A DNA stretch of 44,366 bases, from the NCBI GenBank assembly GCA_036825435.1, contig DAISYG010000010.1, positions 1 to 44,366 on the forward strand, read 5' to 3'. Positions 16,692 through 26,015 of this stretch are shown piece after piece (the first letter of the stretch is position 1; every line of letters starts with the position of its first letter). Position numbers and translations under genes: made by a program. This stretch comes from UBA931 sp036825435 (GTDB taxonomy: Bacteria; Pseudomonadota; Gammaproteobacteria; Burkholderiales; Casimicrobiaceae). The notes beneath the pieces were generated by a model. It saw only the letters and a list, made by a program, of their open reading frames with translations. It was not told where the DNA came from and made no database searches.

Positions 16692-16700
16692 TGGTATATT
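16692..16700 (+). promoter_or_regulatory. Possible extended -10 promoter for the DUF11 protein
   Basis: TGGTATATT matches an extended -10 (TGN plus TATAAT-like). No good -35 is visible. It would give a leader of about 90 bases before the GTG start. Low confidence. Confidence 0.35.
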
Positions 16701-16794
16701 GCTAATCAACACAAACGATATTTGTTTGCCCGGAATGTTTCCGTTTTGTTGCGATTTCGTCACATGGTTTTCATATTCCATCAAGGAGGCTACC

Positions 16795-19700
16795 GTGTTT
16801 CACGTTCGATCATCACTCACTCTCATTGCTTCATCCAAAATCCATCGCGTTATCGGAACATTTCTGGCGGCTTGTTTTTTTTCCGCAGGCGCGTTCGGAC
16901 AAGTTTTCACGAATATAGGCGTGAACGTTATCCCATCACCGACCTCCGGTCCCGCCTCCTCTGAGTTCACCATAACATTTACAGTTGCCAACTCAACGTC
17001 TGTTCCTGCTGAGAATGTTCAATTAACAGTTTCTTTTCCATCTTCTCCATCTGGTGGCTCCGTTGAATTAGTTGGCGCTACCCCGAATGGGTGTACTGAA
17101 TCAAGCGGTTCTTTAACATGCTCCCTGGGAACATTTTCCGGAAACGAATCCCAAGAGATTACACTTAAGTACAAACTCAAAGATGCCGTTGGAACGTGGA
17201 CAGTCCGTGGCGAGGTGTCAACCACGACCAGCGATAACGACTCAGCTAATGACCGAGCAACCTCCTCGATCATCACTGAAGAGTCATCAGACTTGGCTTT
17301 GGCCGCGTCTGGACCGACAAGCGACCTTGAAGCGGGAGAAGCCTTTTCCTATCAATTGACGATTACAAATAACGGTCCGAGCAAGACAAAGGATGGATCG
17401 AAAACTATCGTGACATTTACTGTTCCGAACAACATCAGTCTTATCAGCACCAGCAATGGTTGGAGTTGCTCCCCTTCCCTTTCTTCCGCAGCAGCGGGTA
17501 CGCTTGTCACTTGTACCAATTCAAGCGCAATCAATAGCGGTAGCACAATCGTTATGACGATCAATGCTGTGGCAATGGGCTACTCAGACAGCAGCATAGA
17601 CGCATCTTTTTCCGTAAGCCCACAATCGGGGTGGCCTGATCCGGACACAACCAATAATGCACGCAACGTCTCTATTACGATCAAACAAGGTTCAGATGTC
17701 AGCATTAGAAAAAGTGTTGTAACAATTGTGACAAACGGACAAGACCAATTGGTTTATACCATTACACCACGCTTCGAAGCAGGCGATCCGCTTGATGGTG
17801 TCACCATCACCGTCACTGATACATATAGTCCCGATCAATTTACGTTTGTCAAATGGGATTCCCATGATGGCTGGAACTGTACAAATCCCACTAACACTAA
17901 CGGCGTGATGACCTTTACCTGCACACGTTCTGGATTTGATGGCGGAAACTTTTCGGCTATGCCGGAAATCAAATTTACTGCTAAACCTGGAAATGAGGTC
18001 AGTGCATCAAACGTTGCTTCTATCAAGCTAACCGGAAGAGAAGACCCGGTAGATGCAAACAATAGCGCCACAGCGACAATCAATACCAGCGGCGAAACCG
18101 ACATGGAAGCTTTTAAAGAAGCGGAGTTCTCGCCGATCGTTGTTGATCAATCCTTCACTTACACACTCTATGCGCGAAACCGCGGTCCTTGGCGAATTCC
18201 CGTCGGGCAAGCAATTACCATTGATGACACATTGCCAGACGGCTTTGTGCTGGAAAAAGCGCCCGATGCAGATTCGAATTACTGGGATTCGTGTGAAGTA
18301 ACTAAAGACAACGTCCCTGTCATTGATACTGACTATCCGGTAACCAGCACTACAACGGAACTAGTCACGATAACGTGCACCAGCACTAAAGGCCTCGACG
18401 TCGGTGCCTTCACTCCCGATGTCATCATTACCGTTCATGTGGGATCGAACGCCAAAGATATTGAAAATATTGCATGCGTCACACTGGCCGCCAAGGATAC
18501 AAACTCCGGGTGGCGGCAAGACACCATTTCTGCTGACAACAACTGTTCAATCGCGGTGGTTACGGTCACGGTCGAAAAGGCTGATCTTATTGTCGAGAAA
18601 ACGGCAAGCCCTGACCCTGTCAACGCCGCAGAACCGCTCACATACACCATCACTGTCACCAATAACGGGCCGGACGAAGCTACCAACGTTGTTGTCACTG
18701 ACGATATTTCTTCTTTGCTCAGCAATGGCGGCTTGCAATCCTTGGAAATTACCGGTGCTAACGGCACTTGTTCTGTTGACGGCGCGACGGTATCGGCATC
18801 AAATTTTCCAATCAATGGCACATATCACAATATCCAATGCAAGCTTGATTCGCTAGCAGATAAAGAAACCGCGACCATCAAGATGCTCGTCTTGCCAGTC
18901 ATCTCCCAAACCGGGCCACGGGAAAACACCGCCGCTGTTGTTTCCGAGGATATTGGCGACCTTGATCACGACAACAATTCCTCCACAATTACTTCAAACG
19001 TCAAGGAGGTTTATGATCTCACCGTAACGACTTGGGCGACTTCCGCTGGTAGCAGAGTAACGTCCGCGCCGGCAAACTCGGTTCTCACCTTCACAACACA
19101 GGTGAAAAGCCTCGGACCATCCACAGCGCCAGCATCTCAAGTGGTGATTACGCTTCCCGACAATGCGGAATTTCTAGGGCTTGATAGTACTGGCGGCGGT
19201 TCCTGCTCTCCGGCGGTCACGGAACTTGAAGGCTCAATGGGGAAAACGCTAACCTGTGAACTGAACAGCATTGCGGCGAATTACTCCCGCGATATTACCT
19301 ATCAGGTGATGGTGCCGCCCAAAAATCCCAATGACACCATCACGATTACCAGCCAAGCCGAAGTCAGTCTCAGTATTCCGGATCCTCCGGCTCCAGCACC
19401 AGATCCCGAATCTGATCCATCCAACAACAAAGCAGAGATCATGATTGACGTAACCCCTGCCAATGCAGATCTCCGTGTAACGATCTTCGAAGACCGCGAT
19501 AATATTTCATTAGGAGAGGAGGCCACATATTGGGTTACAGTTCGAAATAACGGTGCTTCTTTCGCAACAAGCGTCAACCTTAAAGTGGACATTGCAAAAG
19601 GTACTGCAACATATAGCTATCAAGGTAATTTGTCTGTCTCTCAGAGTGGCACTTGTTCCAATGAACCCTCTTTAGGTTCTCTTGAGGGTTCTATTGTCTG

Positions 19701-20370
19701 TCAATGGGATAAACTATCCGTTGGAGACAGTGCGACAATTTCATACACATTAAAAGCAGAATCTGTTGCCCTGTCTTATCAATCGGGGTCCATCCAAACG
19801 ACCGCCAACGTTTCGGCAACGGAAGACGATAGTACCCCTGAGAATAACACTGAACAAGAAGCCTCTACGGCAAGCAGAGCCGGGCTGGGCTCGCCCGGTG
19901 CCGATCTCGCAATCAGCAAAATCGCATCCAAAGAGAAAGTGCTGATTGATGAACCGTTCGACTATACGATTACCGTCGAAAACAAAGGGCCGGAAGACGT
20001 CACCCCCACGCAAGGCGCACAAATCATTGACGTGCTTCCGGCAGAGGTTTCCTTGATCTCCACACCCACTGGGTGTTCTTACGATGACAGTACAAGAACG
20101 CTTGTCTGCCTGATCGGAGCCTTGGCCAATGCCGCAACTTTCACGGTGACCGTTCCGGTGAAAGCAACGGTGGGCAATGGCGCGACGATCAGCAATACCG
20201 CCATCGTTGATATGCTGGACGACACGAACCCGGACAATAACGAATCGACCGCAACCATCACGTCGGGCACCTTCACCATCCCGACGCTTTCGACTCTGGG
20301 TTTGGCGATGCTGGCATTGCTGATGGCTTCGCTCGCATGGTTCTATACGCGAAGACGGCATCAACCGTAA
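16795..20370 (+). CDS. Large DUF11-repeat surface protein with IPTL-CTERM tail
   Basis: 1191 residues from a GTG at 16795, chosen because AAGGAGG lies 5 bases upstream and a signal peptide then starts at once (basic N-terminus, hydrophobic 'VIGTFLAACFFSAGAFG'). The body is a series of beta-sandwich DUF11-type repeats, each opening with a phrase like 'DLxVxKTASPDPVxAxEPLTYTITVTNNGP' and closing with a variant of 'DxDNNSATxT'. I count about eight. The tail 'IPTLSTLGLAMLALLMASLAWF' plus RRR is a textbook IPTL-CTERM signal. It is probably a secreted or surface-anchored stalk or adhesin. Codon use looks more AT-rich than in the neighbouring housekeeping genes. No catalytic domain is seen. It is transcribed alone and ends in a strong terminator. 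Confidence 0.9.
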   Translation: MFHVRSSLTLIASSKIHRVIGTFLAACFFSAGAFGQVFTNIGVNVIPSPTSGPASSEFTITFTVANSTSVPAENVQLTVSFPSSPSGGSVELVGATPNGCTESSGSLTCSLGTFSGNESQEITLKYKLKDAVGTWTVRGEVSTTTSDNDSANDRATSSIITEESSDLALAASGPTSDLEAGEAFSYQLTITNNGPSKTKDGSKTIVTFTVPNNISLISTSNGWSCSPSLSSAAAGTLVTCTNSSAINSGSTIVMTINAVAMGYSDSSIDASFSVSPQSGWPDPDTTNNARNVSITIKQGSDVSIRKSVVTIVTNGQDQLVYTITPRFEAGDPLDGVTITVTDTYSPDQFTFVKWDSHDGWNCTNPTNTNGVMTFTCTRSGFDGGNFSAMPEIKFTAKPGNEVSASNVASIKLTGREDPVDANNSATATINTSGETDMEAFKEAEFSPIVVDQSFTYTLYARNRGPWRIPVGQAITIDDTLPDGFVLEKAPDADSNYWDSCEVTKDNVPVIDTDYPVTSTTTELVTITCTSTKGLDVGAFTPDVIITVHVGSNAKDIENIACVTLAAKDTNSGWRQDTISADNNCSIAVVTVTVEKADLIVEKTASPDPVNAAEPLTYTITVTNNGPDEATNVVVTDDISSLLSNGGLQSLEITGANGTCSVDGATVSASNFPINGTYHNIQCKLDSLADKETATIKMLVLPVISQTGPRENTAAVVSEDIGDLDHDNNSSTITSNVKEVYDLTVTTWATSAGSRVTSAPANSVLTFTTQVKSLGPSTAPASQVVITLPDNAEFLGLDSTGGGSCSPAVTELEGSMGKTLTCELNSIAANYSRDITYQVMVPPKNPNDTITITSQAEVSLSIPDPPAPAPDPESDPSNNKAEIMIDVTPANADLRVTIFEDRDNISLGEEATYWVTVRNNGASFATSVNLKVDIAKGTATYSYQGNLSVSQSGTCSNEPSLGSLEGSIVCQWDKLSVGDSATISYTLKAESVALSYQSGSIQTTANVSATEDDSTPENNTEQEASTASRAGLGSPGADLAISKIASKEKVLIDEPFDYTITVENKGPEDVTPTQGAQIIDVLPAEVSLISTPTGCSYDDSTRTLVCLIGALANAATFTVTVPVKATVGNGATISNTAIVDMLDDTNPDNNESTATITSGTFTIPTLSTLGLAMLALLMASLAWFYTRRRHQP

Positions 20371-20385
20371 TGCACGATGTCTCTG

Positions 20386-20414
20386 AAAACGCGGGGTTCG
20401 TCCCCGCGTTTTTT
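20386..20414 (+). terminator. Intrinsic terminator after the DUF11 gene
   Basis: AAAACGCGGGG, loop TTCGT, CCCCGCGTTTTTT: an 11-bp stem with a T tract, 16 bases after the stop codon. Confidence 0.95.
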
Positions 20415-20456
20415 ATGTTTTGCCCGCATCTTCTTTCATATTAAACAGAAGATGAA

Positions 20457-20462
20457 TATAAT
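20457..20462 (+). promoter_or_regulatory. Probable -10 element for carbonic anhydrase
   Basis: A perfect TATAAT lies 31 bases before the can start. The -35 region (TTTCAT at 17-base spacing) is poor. Confidence 0.45.
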
Positions 20463-20492
20463 TCCGCAACATGTTTTCGAGAAAGAACTCCG

Positions 20493-21170
20493 ATGCAAGA
20501 CATCAACACTCTTTTCGCCAACAACCGAGCGTGGTCAAAAAGCAAACTGAGCGAGACCCCCGAGTATTTTTCCCGCCTCGTTCATCAGCAATCACCGGAG
20601 TATCTGTGGATCGGCTGTTCCGACAGCCGTGTGCCCGCCAATCAGATCATTGGTTTGGCGCCGGGCGAGGTGTTCGTGCACCGCAACATTGCCAATCTGG
20701 TCACGTCTTCCGACATCAATGCGCTGTCGGTCGTGCAATACGCGGTAGATGTTTTGCAGGTCAAGCATATTCTGGTGGTCGGGCATTACGGTTGCAGCGG
20801 TGTTCATGCCGCCTGGCACAATACCACCGCCGGTCTTGCTCATCACTGGCTGCATCCGATTCGGGAGTTGCGCGAACGGCATCGTTTTTTGTTTGGTGCA
20901 CGAGCGCAAGAGGAGCAGAACTTGAGACAAATGTGCGAACTGAACGTGTTGCAGCAGGTGGTCAATATTTGCCGCACGGTCATTCTTGCGAACGCATGGA
21001 TGCGCAAGCAAAACGTCACCGTACATGGCTGGTGCTACGATCTCGCCGACGGCCTCATCCGCGATTTGTATATCAGTGTGCGAGGTTATCAAGAAGCCGT
21101 TGATCGTTTCAACGACATCGTGCAAGGATGGATGGGCAAAGATCGGAAATCGAGAAGCAGAAAGCAATAA
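20493..21170 (+). CDS. can: Beta-class carbonic anhydrase
   Basis: Zinc enzyme interconverting CO2 and bicarbonate. 225 residues. Zinc ligands Cys42, His98 and Cys101 lie in 'GCSDSRVPANQI' and 'VGHYGCSGV', with the Asp44/Arg46 dyad. Helical C-terminus. It may supply bicarbonate for carboxylases such as acetyl-CoA carboxylase. It converges on murA with only 6 bases between the stops and no terminator. Confidence 0.95.
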   Translation: MQDINTLFANNRAWSKSKLSETPEYFSRLVHQQSPEYLWIGCSDSRVPANQIIGLAPGEVFVHRNIANLVTSSDINALSVVQYAVDVLQVKHILVVGHYGCSGVHAAWHNTTAGLAHHWLHPIRELRERHRFLFGARAQEEQNLRQMCELNVLQQVVNICRTVILANAWMRKQNVTVHGWCYDLADGLIRDLYISVRGYQEAVDRFNDIVQGWMGKDRKSRSRKQ

Positions 21171-21176
21171 GTTCCG

Positions 21177-22433
21177 TTAAGCGCCCGAAACGCGTTCAAT
21201 CTCCGCGCCCAGTGCGGAAAGTTTTTGCTCAATCGCTTCATAGCCGCGATCGAGGTGATAAATGCGGTCGATCGTGGTTTCGCCATTCGCCATTAATCCC
21301 GCGATCACCAATGATGCCGACGCGCGCAAATCGGTTGCCATCACTGTTGCGCCGGAAAGGTGCGGCACGCCAGTGACCCGCGCCGTGTTACCGTCCACAT
21401 CGATGTTCGCGCCCAATCGTTTGAGTTCCTGCACGTGCATCATGCGGCTTTCAAAAATCGTTTCGGTGAGCGTGGAAACGCCATCGGCGCATGCCGCCAG
21501 CGCCATCATCTGCGCCTGCATGTCGGTAGGAAAACCCGGATACGGCTCGGTGGTGATGTTGAACGCTTGAAAGCGTCCGTTGCGACGAATGGTGATCATG
21601 TCTTGGTCAATATTGATATTCAAACCAATATGACGCAGCAGATCAAGCACGCTGGTCAGCGATGAAGCGTCGGTTTGATGCAGCGTGATTTCGCCGCGCG
21701 TTGCGGCAGCGGCAACCAGAAACGTGCCGCTTTCGATGCGGTCAGGCATTACGCTGTGTTCCGCGCCGTGCAGTTCATCAACACCTTCGATGGTGATCGT
21801 TGATGTGCCCGCGTCCTGAATGCGTGCGCCCATTGCTGTCAGGCAATGCGCCAGATCGGCAATCTCCGGTTCGCGCGCAGCATTGTGCAACGTTGTCACA
21901 CCATCAGCGAGTGTTGCTGCCATTAATAGGTTTTCGGTGCCGGTGACGCTGGGCATGTCGAACGTGAATGACGTGCCTTTGAGCCGCGTCGCTTGCGCGG
22001 CGATGTAGCCATGCTCCAAGTCAATCTCGGCGCCCATCGCCTGCAACCCTTTGATGTGTTGATCCACCGGACGCAAACCAATCGCGCAACCGCCGGGCAT
22101 TGACACGCGCGCTTCGCCGCAACGTGCCAATAATGGTCCCAACGTCAGGATCGATGCGCGCATGGTTTTCACCAATTCATACGGCGCCAGCGGCCAGTCG
22201 ATGTTTTGCGCGCACAGTGTGATCGCGCCGTCGTTTCGTTCAACCGATACGCCCATTTGCTGGAGCAAGGTTTCCATCGTGCGCACGTCGTTCAAGCGCG
22301 GACAACGATGCAACGTCAGCGGTTCTTTCGTCAGCAGCGCTGCGCACAATTCCGGCAGCGCCGCATTTTTGGCACCGGAAATCAATACGTCACCTTGCAA
22401 CGGTTTTCCACCGCAAATTTTCAAACGATCCAT
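21177..22433 (-). CDS. murA: UDP-N-acetylglucosamine 1-carboxyvinyltransferase
   Basis: First committed step of peptidoglycan synthesis (enolpyruvyl transfer to UDP-GlcNAc). I use the ATG at 22433 (418 residues, MDRLKICGGKPLQG). This matches the usual family start, and it overlaps the bolA-like stop as TAATG. The longer frame to 22490 would add 19 residues inside the upstream gene. The catalytic, fosfomycin-target cysteine is Cys116 in 'MPGGCAIGLRPVD'. Order ABC exporter-bolA-murA is conserved in betaproteobacteria, but hisG, which often follows murA, is not here. Confidence 0.96.
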   Translation of the reverse strand: MDRLKICGGKPLQGDVLISGAKNAALPELCAALLTKEPLTLHRCPRLNDVRTMETLLQQMGVSVERNDGAITLCAQNIDWPLAPYELVKTMRASILTLGPLLARCGEARVSMPGGCAIGLRPVDQHIKGLQAMGAEIDLEHGYIAAQATRLKGTSFTFDMPSVTGTENLLMAATLADGVTTLHNAAREPEIADLAHCLTAMGARIQDAGTSTITIEGVDELHGAEHSVMPDRIESGTFLVAAAATRGEITLHQTDASSLTSVLDLLRHIGLNINIDQDMITIRRNGRFQAFNITTEPYPGFPTDMQAQMMALAACADGVSTLTETIFESRMMHVQELKRLGANIDVDGNTARVTGVPHLSGATVMATDLRASASLVIAGLMANGETTIDRIYHLDRGYEAIEQKLSALGAEIERVSGA

Positions 22434-22711
22434 TAGTGCGTTTCCCGACTTGCTGCGCGCTGGTGAATGTCGCTTTGCACGTCCTGCCATTCGGCAGGCG
22501 TCAATGTTGTCATCGACAGCGCGTGAATTTCTTCATTCATGCGCGCACCCAGCGCCTGATACACCAACTGATGGCGTTTCACGCGCATCAATCCTTCGAA
22601 CTCGGCAGAAACAATCAGCGCTTCAAAGTGCTGTCCATCGCCGCGCACCTGTACGTCGTCGCATTTCAATCCGTCGAGAATCGACTGACGAATAGATTCG
22701 GGAGTGACCAT
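22433..22711 (-). CDS. BolA/IbaG family protein
   Basis: 92 residues with the BolA fold signature 'HFEALIVSAEFEGLMRVKRHQLVYQALGARMNEEIHALSM'. It is closest in context to IbaG (YrbA), which is also encoded just upstream of murA in E. coli. BolA-type proteins work with monothiol glutaredoxins in iron-sulfur handling; IbaG is linked to acid tolerance. The stop shares a base with the murA ATG (TAATG), so translation is coupled. Confidence 0.92.
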   Translation of the reverse strand: MVTPESIRQSILDGLKCDDVQVRGDGQHFEALIVSAEFEGLMRVKRHQLVYQALGARMNEEIHALSMTTLTPAEWQDVQSDIHQRAASRETH

Positions 22712-22731
22712 AAAATATTAAACTCCAAACA

Positions 22732-23526
22732 TCAGAGGCGCAGTTTCCAACCGCTGGCGATCAAACGCCACGTCAATACCGTTAAAAACACCGCAGCGAA
22801 GCTGACAATGCCAAGGCTCAACATCGGCGATACATCGGACGCACCAAAAAAACCATAACGAAAGCCGTCGATCATATAGAAAAATGGATTGAGATGCGAC
22901 ACTTTCACCCAAAAATCCGGTAACGCCTGCACTGAATAAAACACGCCGGACAGGAAGGTCAGCGGCATGATGACGAAGTTTTGAAACGTCGCCAGTTGAT
23001 CGAACTTCTCCGACCACAGTCCGGCAATCACGCCCAACATCGCCAGCAACGCACTTCCCAACAATAAAAAAACCACGATCCATAACGGCGCAACCGGCAG
23101 CCACAGCGATGGCGCAAAAAATGCCGATGTCACCACCCAAACGCCGATGCCAACCATCGCACCTCTCAGCATCCCGGCCAAAACGTAGGCGGCGAAAAAG
23201 CCCCACGGCGTGATCGGCGCAAGCAGGAAAAACACGATGTTGCCGGAAATTTTCGACTGAATAAGCGACGACGACGTGTTCGCAAAAGCGTTTTGCAGCA
23301 CCGACATCATGATCAATCCGGGCACGAGAAATGCCGTGTACGACACGCGCCCATCAAACACCGACACCCGTGACTCCAACACATGCGAAAAAATCAACAG
23401 ATACAAAAGTGCCATCAAAACCGGCGCGGCGATGGTCTGCACACCCACACGCCAGAAGCGCAACGTTTCCTTGAGCAGCAACACCCGCCAGCTTTTGATC
23501 GGTTGCCCGCGCACAGCTTCAGGCAT
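22732..23526 (-). CDS. ABC-2 type transporter permease
   Basis: 264 residues with about six membrane helices and the ABC-2 signature region 'TFLSGVFYSVQALPDFWVKVSHLNPFFYMIDGFRYGFFG'. It resembles the E. coli YadH type exporter permease. It overlaps the ATPase gene by 8 bases, so the two form an exporter. The substrate is unknown; the location beside murA suggests an envelope component. Confidence 0.92.
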   Translation of the reverse strand: MPEAVRGQPIKSWRVLLLKETLRFWRVGVQTIAAPVLMALLYLLIFSHVLESRVSVFDGRVSYTAFLVPGLIMMSVLQNAFANTSSSLIQSKISGNIVFFLLAPITPWGFFAAYVLAGMLRGAMVGIGVWVVTSAFFAPSLWLPVAPLWIVVFLLLGSALLAMLGVIAGLWSEKFDQLATFQNFVIMPLTFLSGVFYSVQALPDFWVKVSHLNPFFYMIDGFRYGFFGASDVSPMLSLGIVSFAAVFLTVLTWRLIASGWKLRL

Positions 23527-24448
23527 GATGTTCCTCCACGGCGCTGATGTCGGCGTTGCTGCCGGTCAAACGCAAAAAAACCTGTTCAAGATCGGTTTTT
23601 TCAAGCGCCAATCCATCAATGGTGATGTTCGCTTCGCGCAATGCGGCAAGCAGACTTTCCATCTCTTCGTAGCTTTTCAGGTCAATCAAAAATACGCCGT
23701 TCTCGTGATGGCTGATGCGCTCCCGCCACGCATCGGGAACGCGCGCCGCTTTCAAGCGCACCGTGATCGAATCAAAACGAGACAGCAAATTATCTTTGGT
23801 ATCGAGCGCAACTAGGCGGCCTTCTTTCAACATCGCGATGCGCTGACATAATGCTTCGGCTTCTTCGAGGTAATGCGTGGTGAGCAGAATCGTGTGTCCT
23901 TCGCGATTCAGGCGCGTGATGAACGTCCACAGCGCATGACGCAACTCCACATCAACGCCCGCCGTCGGCTCGTCGAGCACCACCACCGGCGGTTTGTGCA
24001 CCAGCGCCTGCCCGATTAACACGCGTCGCTTCATGCCGCCCGATAATGTACGCATGTTGCTGTCGGCTTTTTCCGTAAGCCCAAGGTAGTACAAAATTTC
24101 GTCGATCCAATCATCAATTTTTTTCAAGCCATAGTAGCCCGCCTGCAAGCGCAAGGTTTCGCGCACTGTGAAGAATGGGTCATACACCAATTCCTGCGGC
24201 ACCACACCGAGCTTGCGCCGCGCGTTGAGATAATCGCCGAACACATCGTGACCCATCACACGCGCCACACCTTGATCCGGCTTTATGAGTCCGCCGAGAA
24301 CTGAAATCAATGTCGTTTTGCCCGCTCCGTTCGGACCGAGCAAACCAAAAAATTCGCCCTGCTCGACCATGATTGACACCTGATCAAGCGCACGTAGCGC
24401 ACCGAAATAGCGGGTGACGGATTGGAATTCGATGGCGGGGGAGGTCAT
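23519..24448 (-). CDS. ABC transporter ATP-binding protein (exporter)
   Basis: 309 residues, YadG-like. Walker A is GPNGAGKT (38-45), the signature is 'LSGGMKRRV' and Walker B is 'VVVLDEPTAGVD', followed by 'LTTHYLEEAEAL'. A C-terminal extension of about 90 residues is typical of ABC-2 exporter ATPases. Partner of the downstream permease. No clear Shine-Dalgarno sequence precedes the ATG. A gap of 123 bases separates it from the glycosyltransferase. Confidence 0.93.
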   Translation of the reverse strand: MTSPAIEFQSVTRYFGALRALDQVSIMVEQGEFFGLLGPNGAGKTTLISVLGGLIKPDQGVARVMGHDVFGDYLNARRKLGVVPQELVYDPFFTVRETLRLQAGYYGLKKIDDWIDEILYYLGLTEKADSNMRTLSGGMKRRVLIGQALVHKPPVVVLDEPTAGVDVELRHALWTFITRLNREGHTILLTTHYLEEAEALCQRIAMLKEGRLVALDTKDNLLSRFDSITVRLKAARVPDAWRERISHHENGVFLIDLKSYEEMESLLAALREANITIDGLALEKTDLEQVFLRLTGSNADISAVEEHHA

Positions 24449-24571
24449 TTCTATTGATGTGAAAAAATGCGACGAATACGATACGGCGAAAGCCGATATC
24501 TTCTACTTTCGAGAGGGAATAGTCAATTTGATGAGCGTTTCAACGCCGTATGGCTCGCGTTCGCGGCGTTT

Positions 24572-25498
24572 TCAAAGTTTTCCGGCAACAACCGCCGCCA
24601 AAAGCCCCAAATTCCCGCCCAAAGTCTGTCGATAAAGCCCTGACCGCCAAAAAAGTCGCAGCCGTTTGCCGAGCGGCACTTTTCTCAGGCGATCAAACTG
24701 TTCGAGCATCTTCTGATTCTTTTCCGTCAACAGATCGCTGACCGCCTCCAGTTCGTGAATATTGCGCTCGTTCCAGGTGCAAAAATCACCTTGCCACAAG
24801 CGGCTCGCGCGCATCCACTGCGCGTTGAACGAGCGATTGCTGCCTACCTGGTTATCACCGTGCTGACGATAGAGCACGGAAGGAAAACCATCATAAATCA
24901 CCGTTCCGCCACAACCGGAAACCAACAGATACGTCCACCAATCGTGCGCCGGAATGTTGATGTCCGAACCGGCGAAGCACAACAGCTTGCGTGCCGCGCG
25001 GTTGAACACCATCGTGTTGCCGCCCGCGATACATTGCACCAGCGCATTGGCAAACGATGGTTTTTTATCAAAAAACGGCGATGCGCCAAATTTGGTTCCA
25101 TGCTCGTCGATCAACAGCGTGCGCGTGCCATACAGCGCCGGCGTTTCGTCGGCCACGTCGCGCAGCGTTTTCAGCGCACGCCGTAATTTATCGGGCTGCC
25201 AGATATCGTCCTGGTCGCAATAGGCGTAATAATCGGCGTCGATTTCCTGTGCGGTCGCCAGCGCCAGAAAGTTGGTCGCGACGCCGTGTCGAGGACCAAA
25301 ACGAATTTTCATTTTTTCCTCGCCCCATTCTTCTTGCGTTTTTTGTAGCAACGCGACGGTGCCGTCTTGCGAACCATCGTCGGAAACCCATAGTTGCCAA
25401 TTCGTCCAACTTTGTTCGCGGATCGATTGCAACTGTTCGACGAGAAAAGCTTCGCCGTTATAGGTGCAGAGTAGAATCGCAACGGAAGGTTTCGACAT
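24572..25498 (-). CDS. Family 2 glycosyltransferase
   Basis: 308 residues of the GT-A fold. The N-terminal 'VAILLCTYNGEAFLVEQLQSIREQS' binds nucleotide sugar, with 'VSDDGSQDGT' and 'YCDQDDIW' supplying the acidic metal-binding residues. The sequence resembles rhamnosyltransferase-type enzymes of O-antigen or cell-surface polysaccharide assembly, but donor and acceptor cannot be assigned. It starts 5 bases after the small membrane protein, so the two are probably an operon. Confidence 0.88.
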   Translation of the reverse strand: MSKPSVAILLCTYNGEAFLVEQLQSIREQSWTNWQLWVSDDGSQDGTVALLQKTQEEWGEEKMKIRFGPRHGVATNFLALATAQEIDADYYAYCDQDDIWQPDKLRRALKTLRDVADETPALYGTRTLLIDEHGTKFGASPFFDKKPSFANALVQCIAGGNTMVFNRAARKLLCFAGSDINIPAHDWWTYLLVSGCGGTVIYDGFPSVLYRQHGDNQVGSNRSFNAQWMRASRLWQGDFCTWNERNIHELEAVSDLLTEKNQKMLEQFDRLRKVPLGKRLRLFWRSGLYRQTLGGNLGLLAAVVAGKL

Positions 25499-25503
25499 GA
25501 TCT

Positions 25504-25863
25504 CTATGGCTTCATCCCCAGCAACTGATACAACCGCTCGGTGAACGGATACAGTTTCTGCACGTTGTTTTCAAGAAAAAAATAGTGTTTGATGTAAAAC
25601 AGAAGCGTGATCAGAATCAGCACATCAAGTACGAAAAACGGCCATTGCGAAAAAACCATCGTTCCGACGAATGACGCCAGAAGCAAAAAAGCAAAGAACA
25701 ACGTCACGATCAAATGAATCAAGCGTTCGTGCTGAAAAGCCTGCACCTGTGTCAGATGCCAATCCAGCCATAAACGAATGCGCTCCCTATCCGACGGCGT
25801 TTCGGTCAACATCGTCAACGCTGCGTCAATCGCTTTCAGGTACTCTTTCAGTGCCTTTTCCAT
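25504..25863 (-). CDS. Small two-helix membrane protein, unknown function
   Basis: 119 residues from the ATG at 25863 (a TTG six codons upstream is less likely). An acidic, helical N-terminus (about 1-50) precedes two membrane segments ('LIVTLFFAFLLLASFVGTMVF' and 'FFVLDVLILITLLFYIKHYFF') and a short C-terminal tail. I recognise no family. It directly precedes the glycosyltransferase, so it may take part in the same envelope-polysaccharide step. Confidence 0.75.
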   Translation of the reverse strand: MEKALKEYLKAIDAALTMLTETPSDRERIRLWLDWHLTQVQAFQHERLIHLIVTLFFAFLLLASFVGTMVFSQWPFFVLDVLILITLLFYIKHYFFLENNVQKLYPFTERLYQLLGMKP

Positions 25864-25912
25864 GCAAAATGGGAAAACCAAGCAAGAAAAATCGCATTAT
25901 CGCTCAAAAATC

Positions 25913-25941
25913 TTGAGTGTGTGGGAAAAAACAAGTACATT
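25913..25941 (+). promoter_or_regulatory. Candidate sigma-70 promoter for the beta-lyase gene
   Basis: TTGAGT, 17-base spacer, TACATT (4/6 matches in each box). It lies 74 bases before the start codon and would place the leader hairpin inside the transcript. Confidence 0.5.
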
Positions 25942-25961
25942 CCAATGCTAATCAAGTCATT

Positions 25962-25997
25962 GCGGTGTTCGTGGAAAACACCGCTTGTTATTTTTGT
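25962..25997 (+). promoter_or_regulatory. Terminator-like hairpin in the beta-lyase leader
   Basis: GCGGTGTT, loop CGTGGAA, AACACCGC: a perfect 8-bp stem followed by a T-rich stretch (TTGTTATTTTTG). It ends about 30 bases before the start codon. No plus-strand gene lies upstream that would need a terminator, so it may be an attenuator. Confidence 0.6.
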
Positions 25998-26015
25998 TTG
26001 TAGATGAGGGAAGTC

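Noticed and set aside
21177..22490. Longer murA from 22490
   Set aside because: The extra residues lie inside the bolA-like gene; the TAATG junction at 22433 gives the usual MurA N-terminus.
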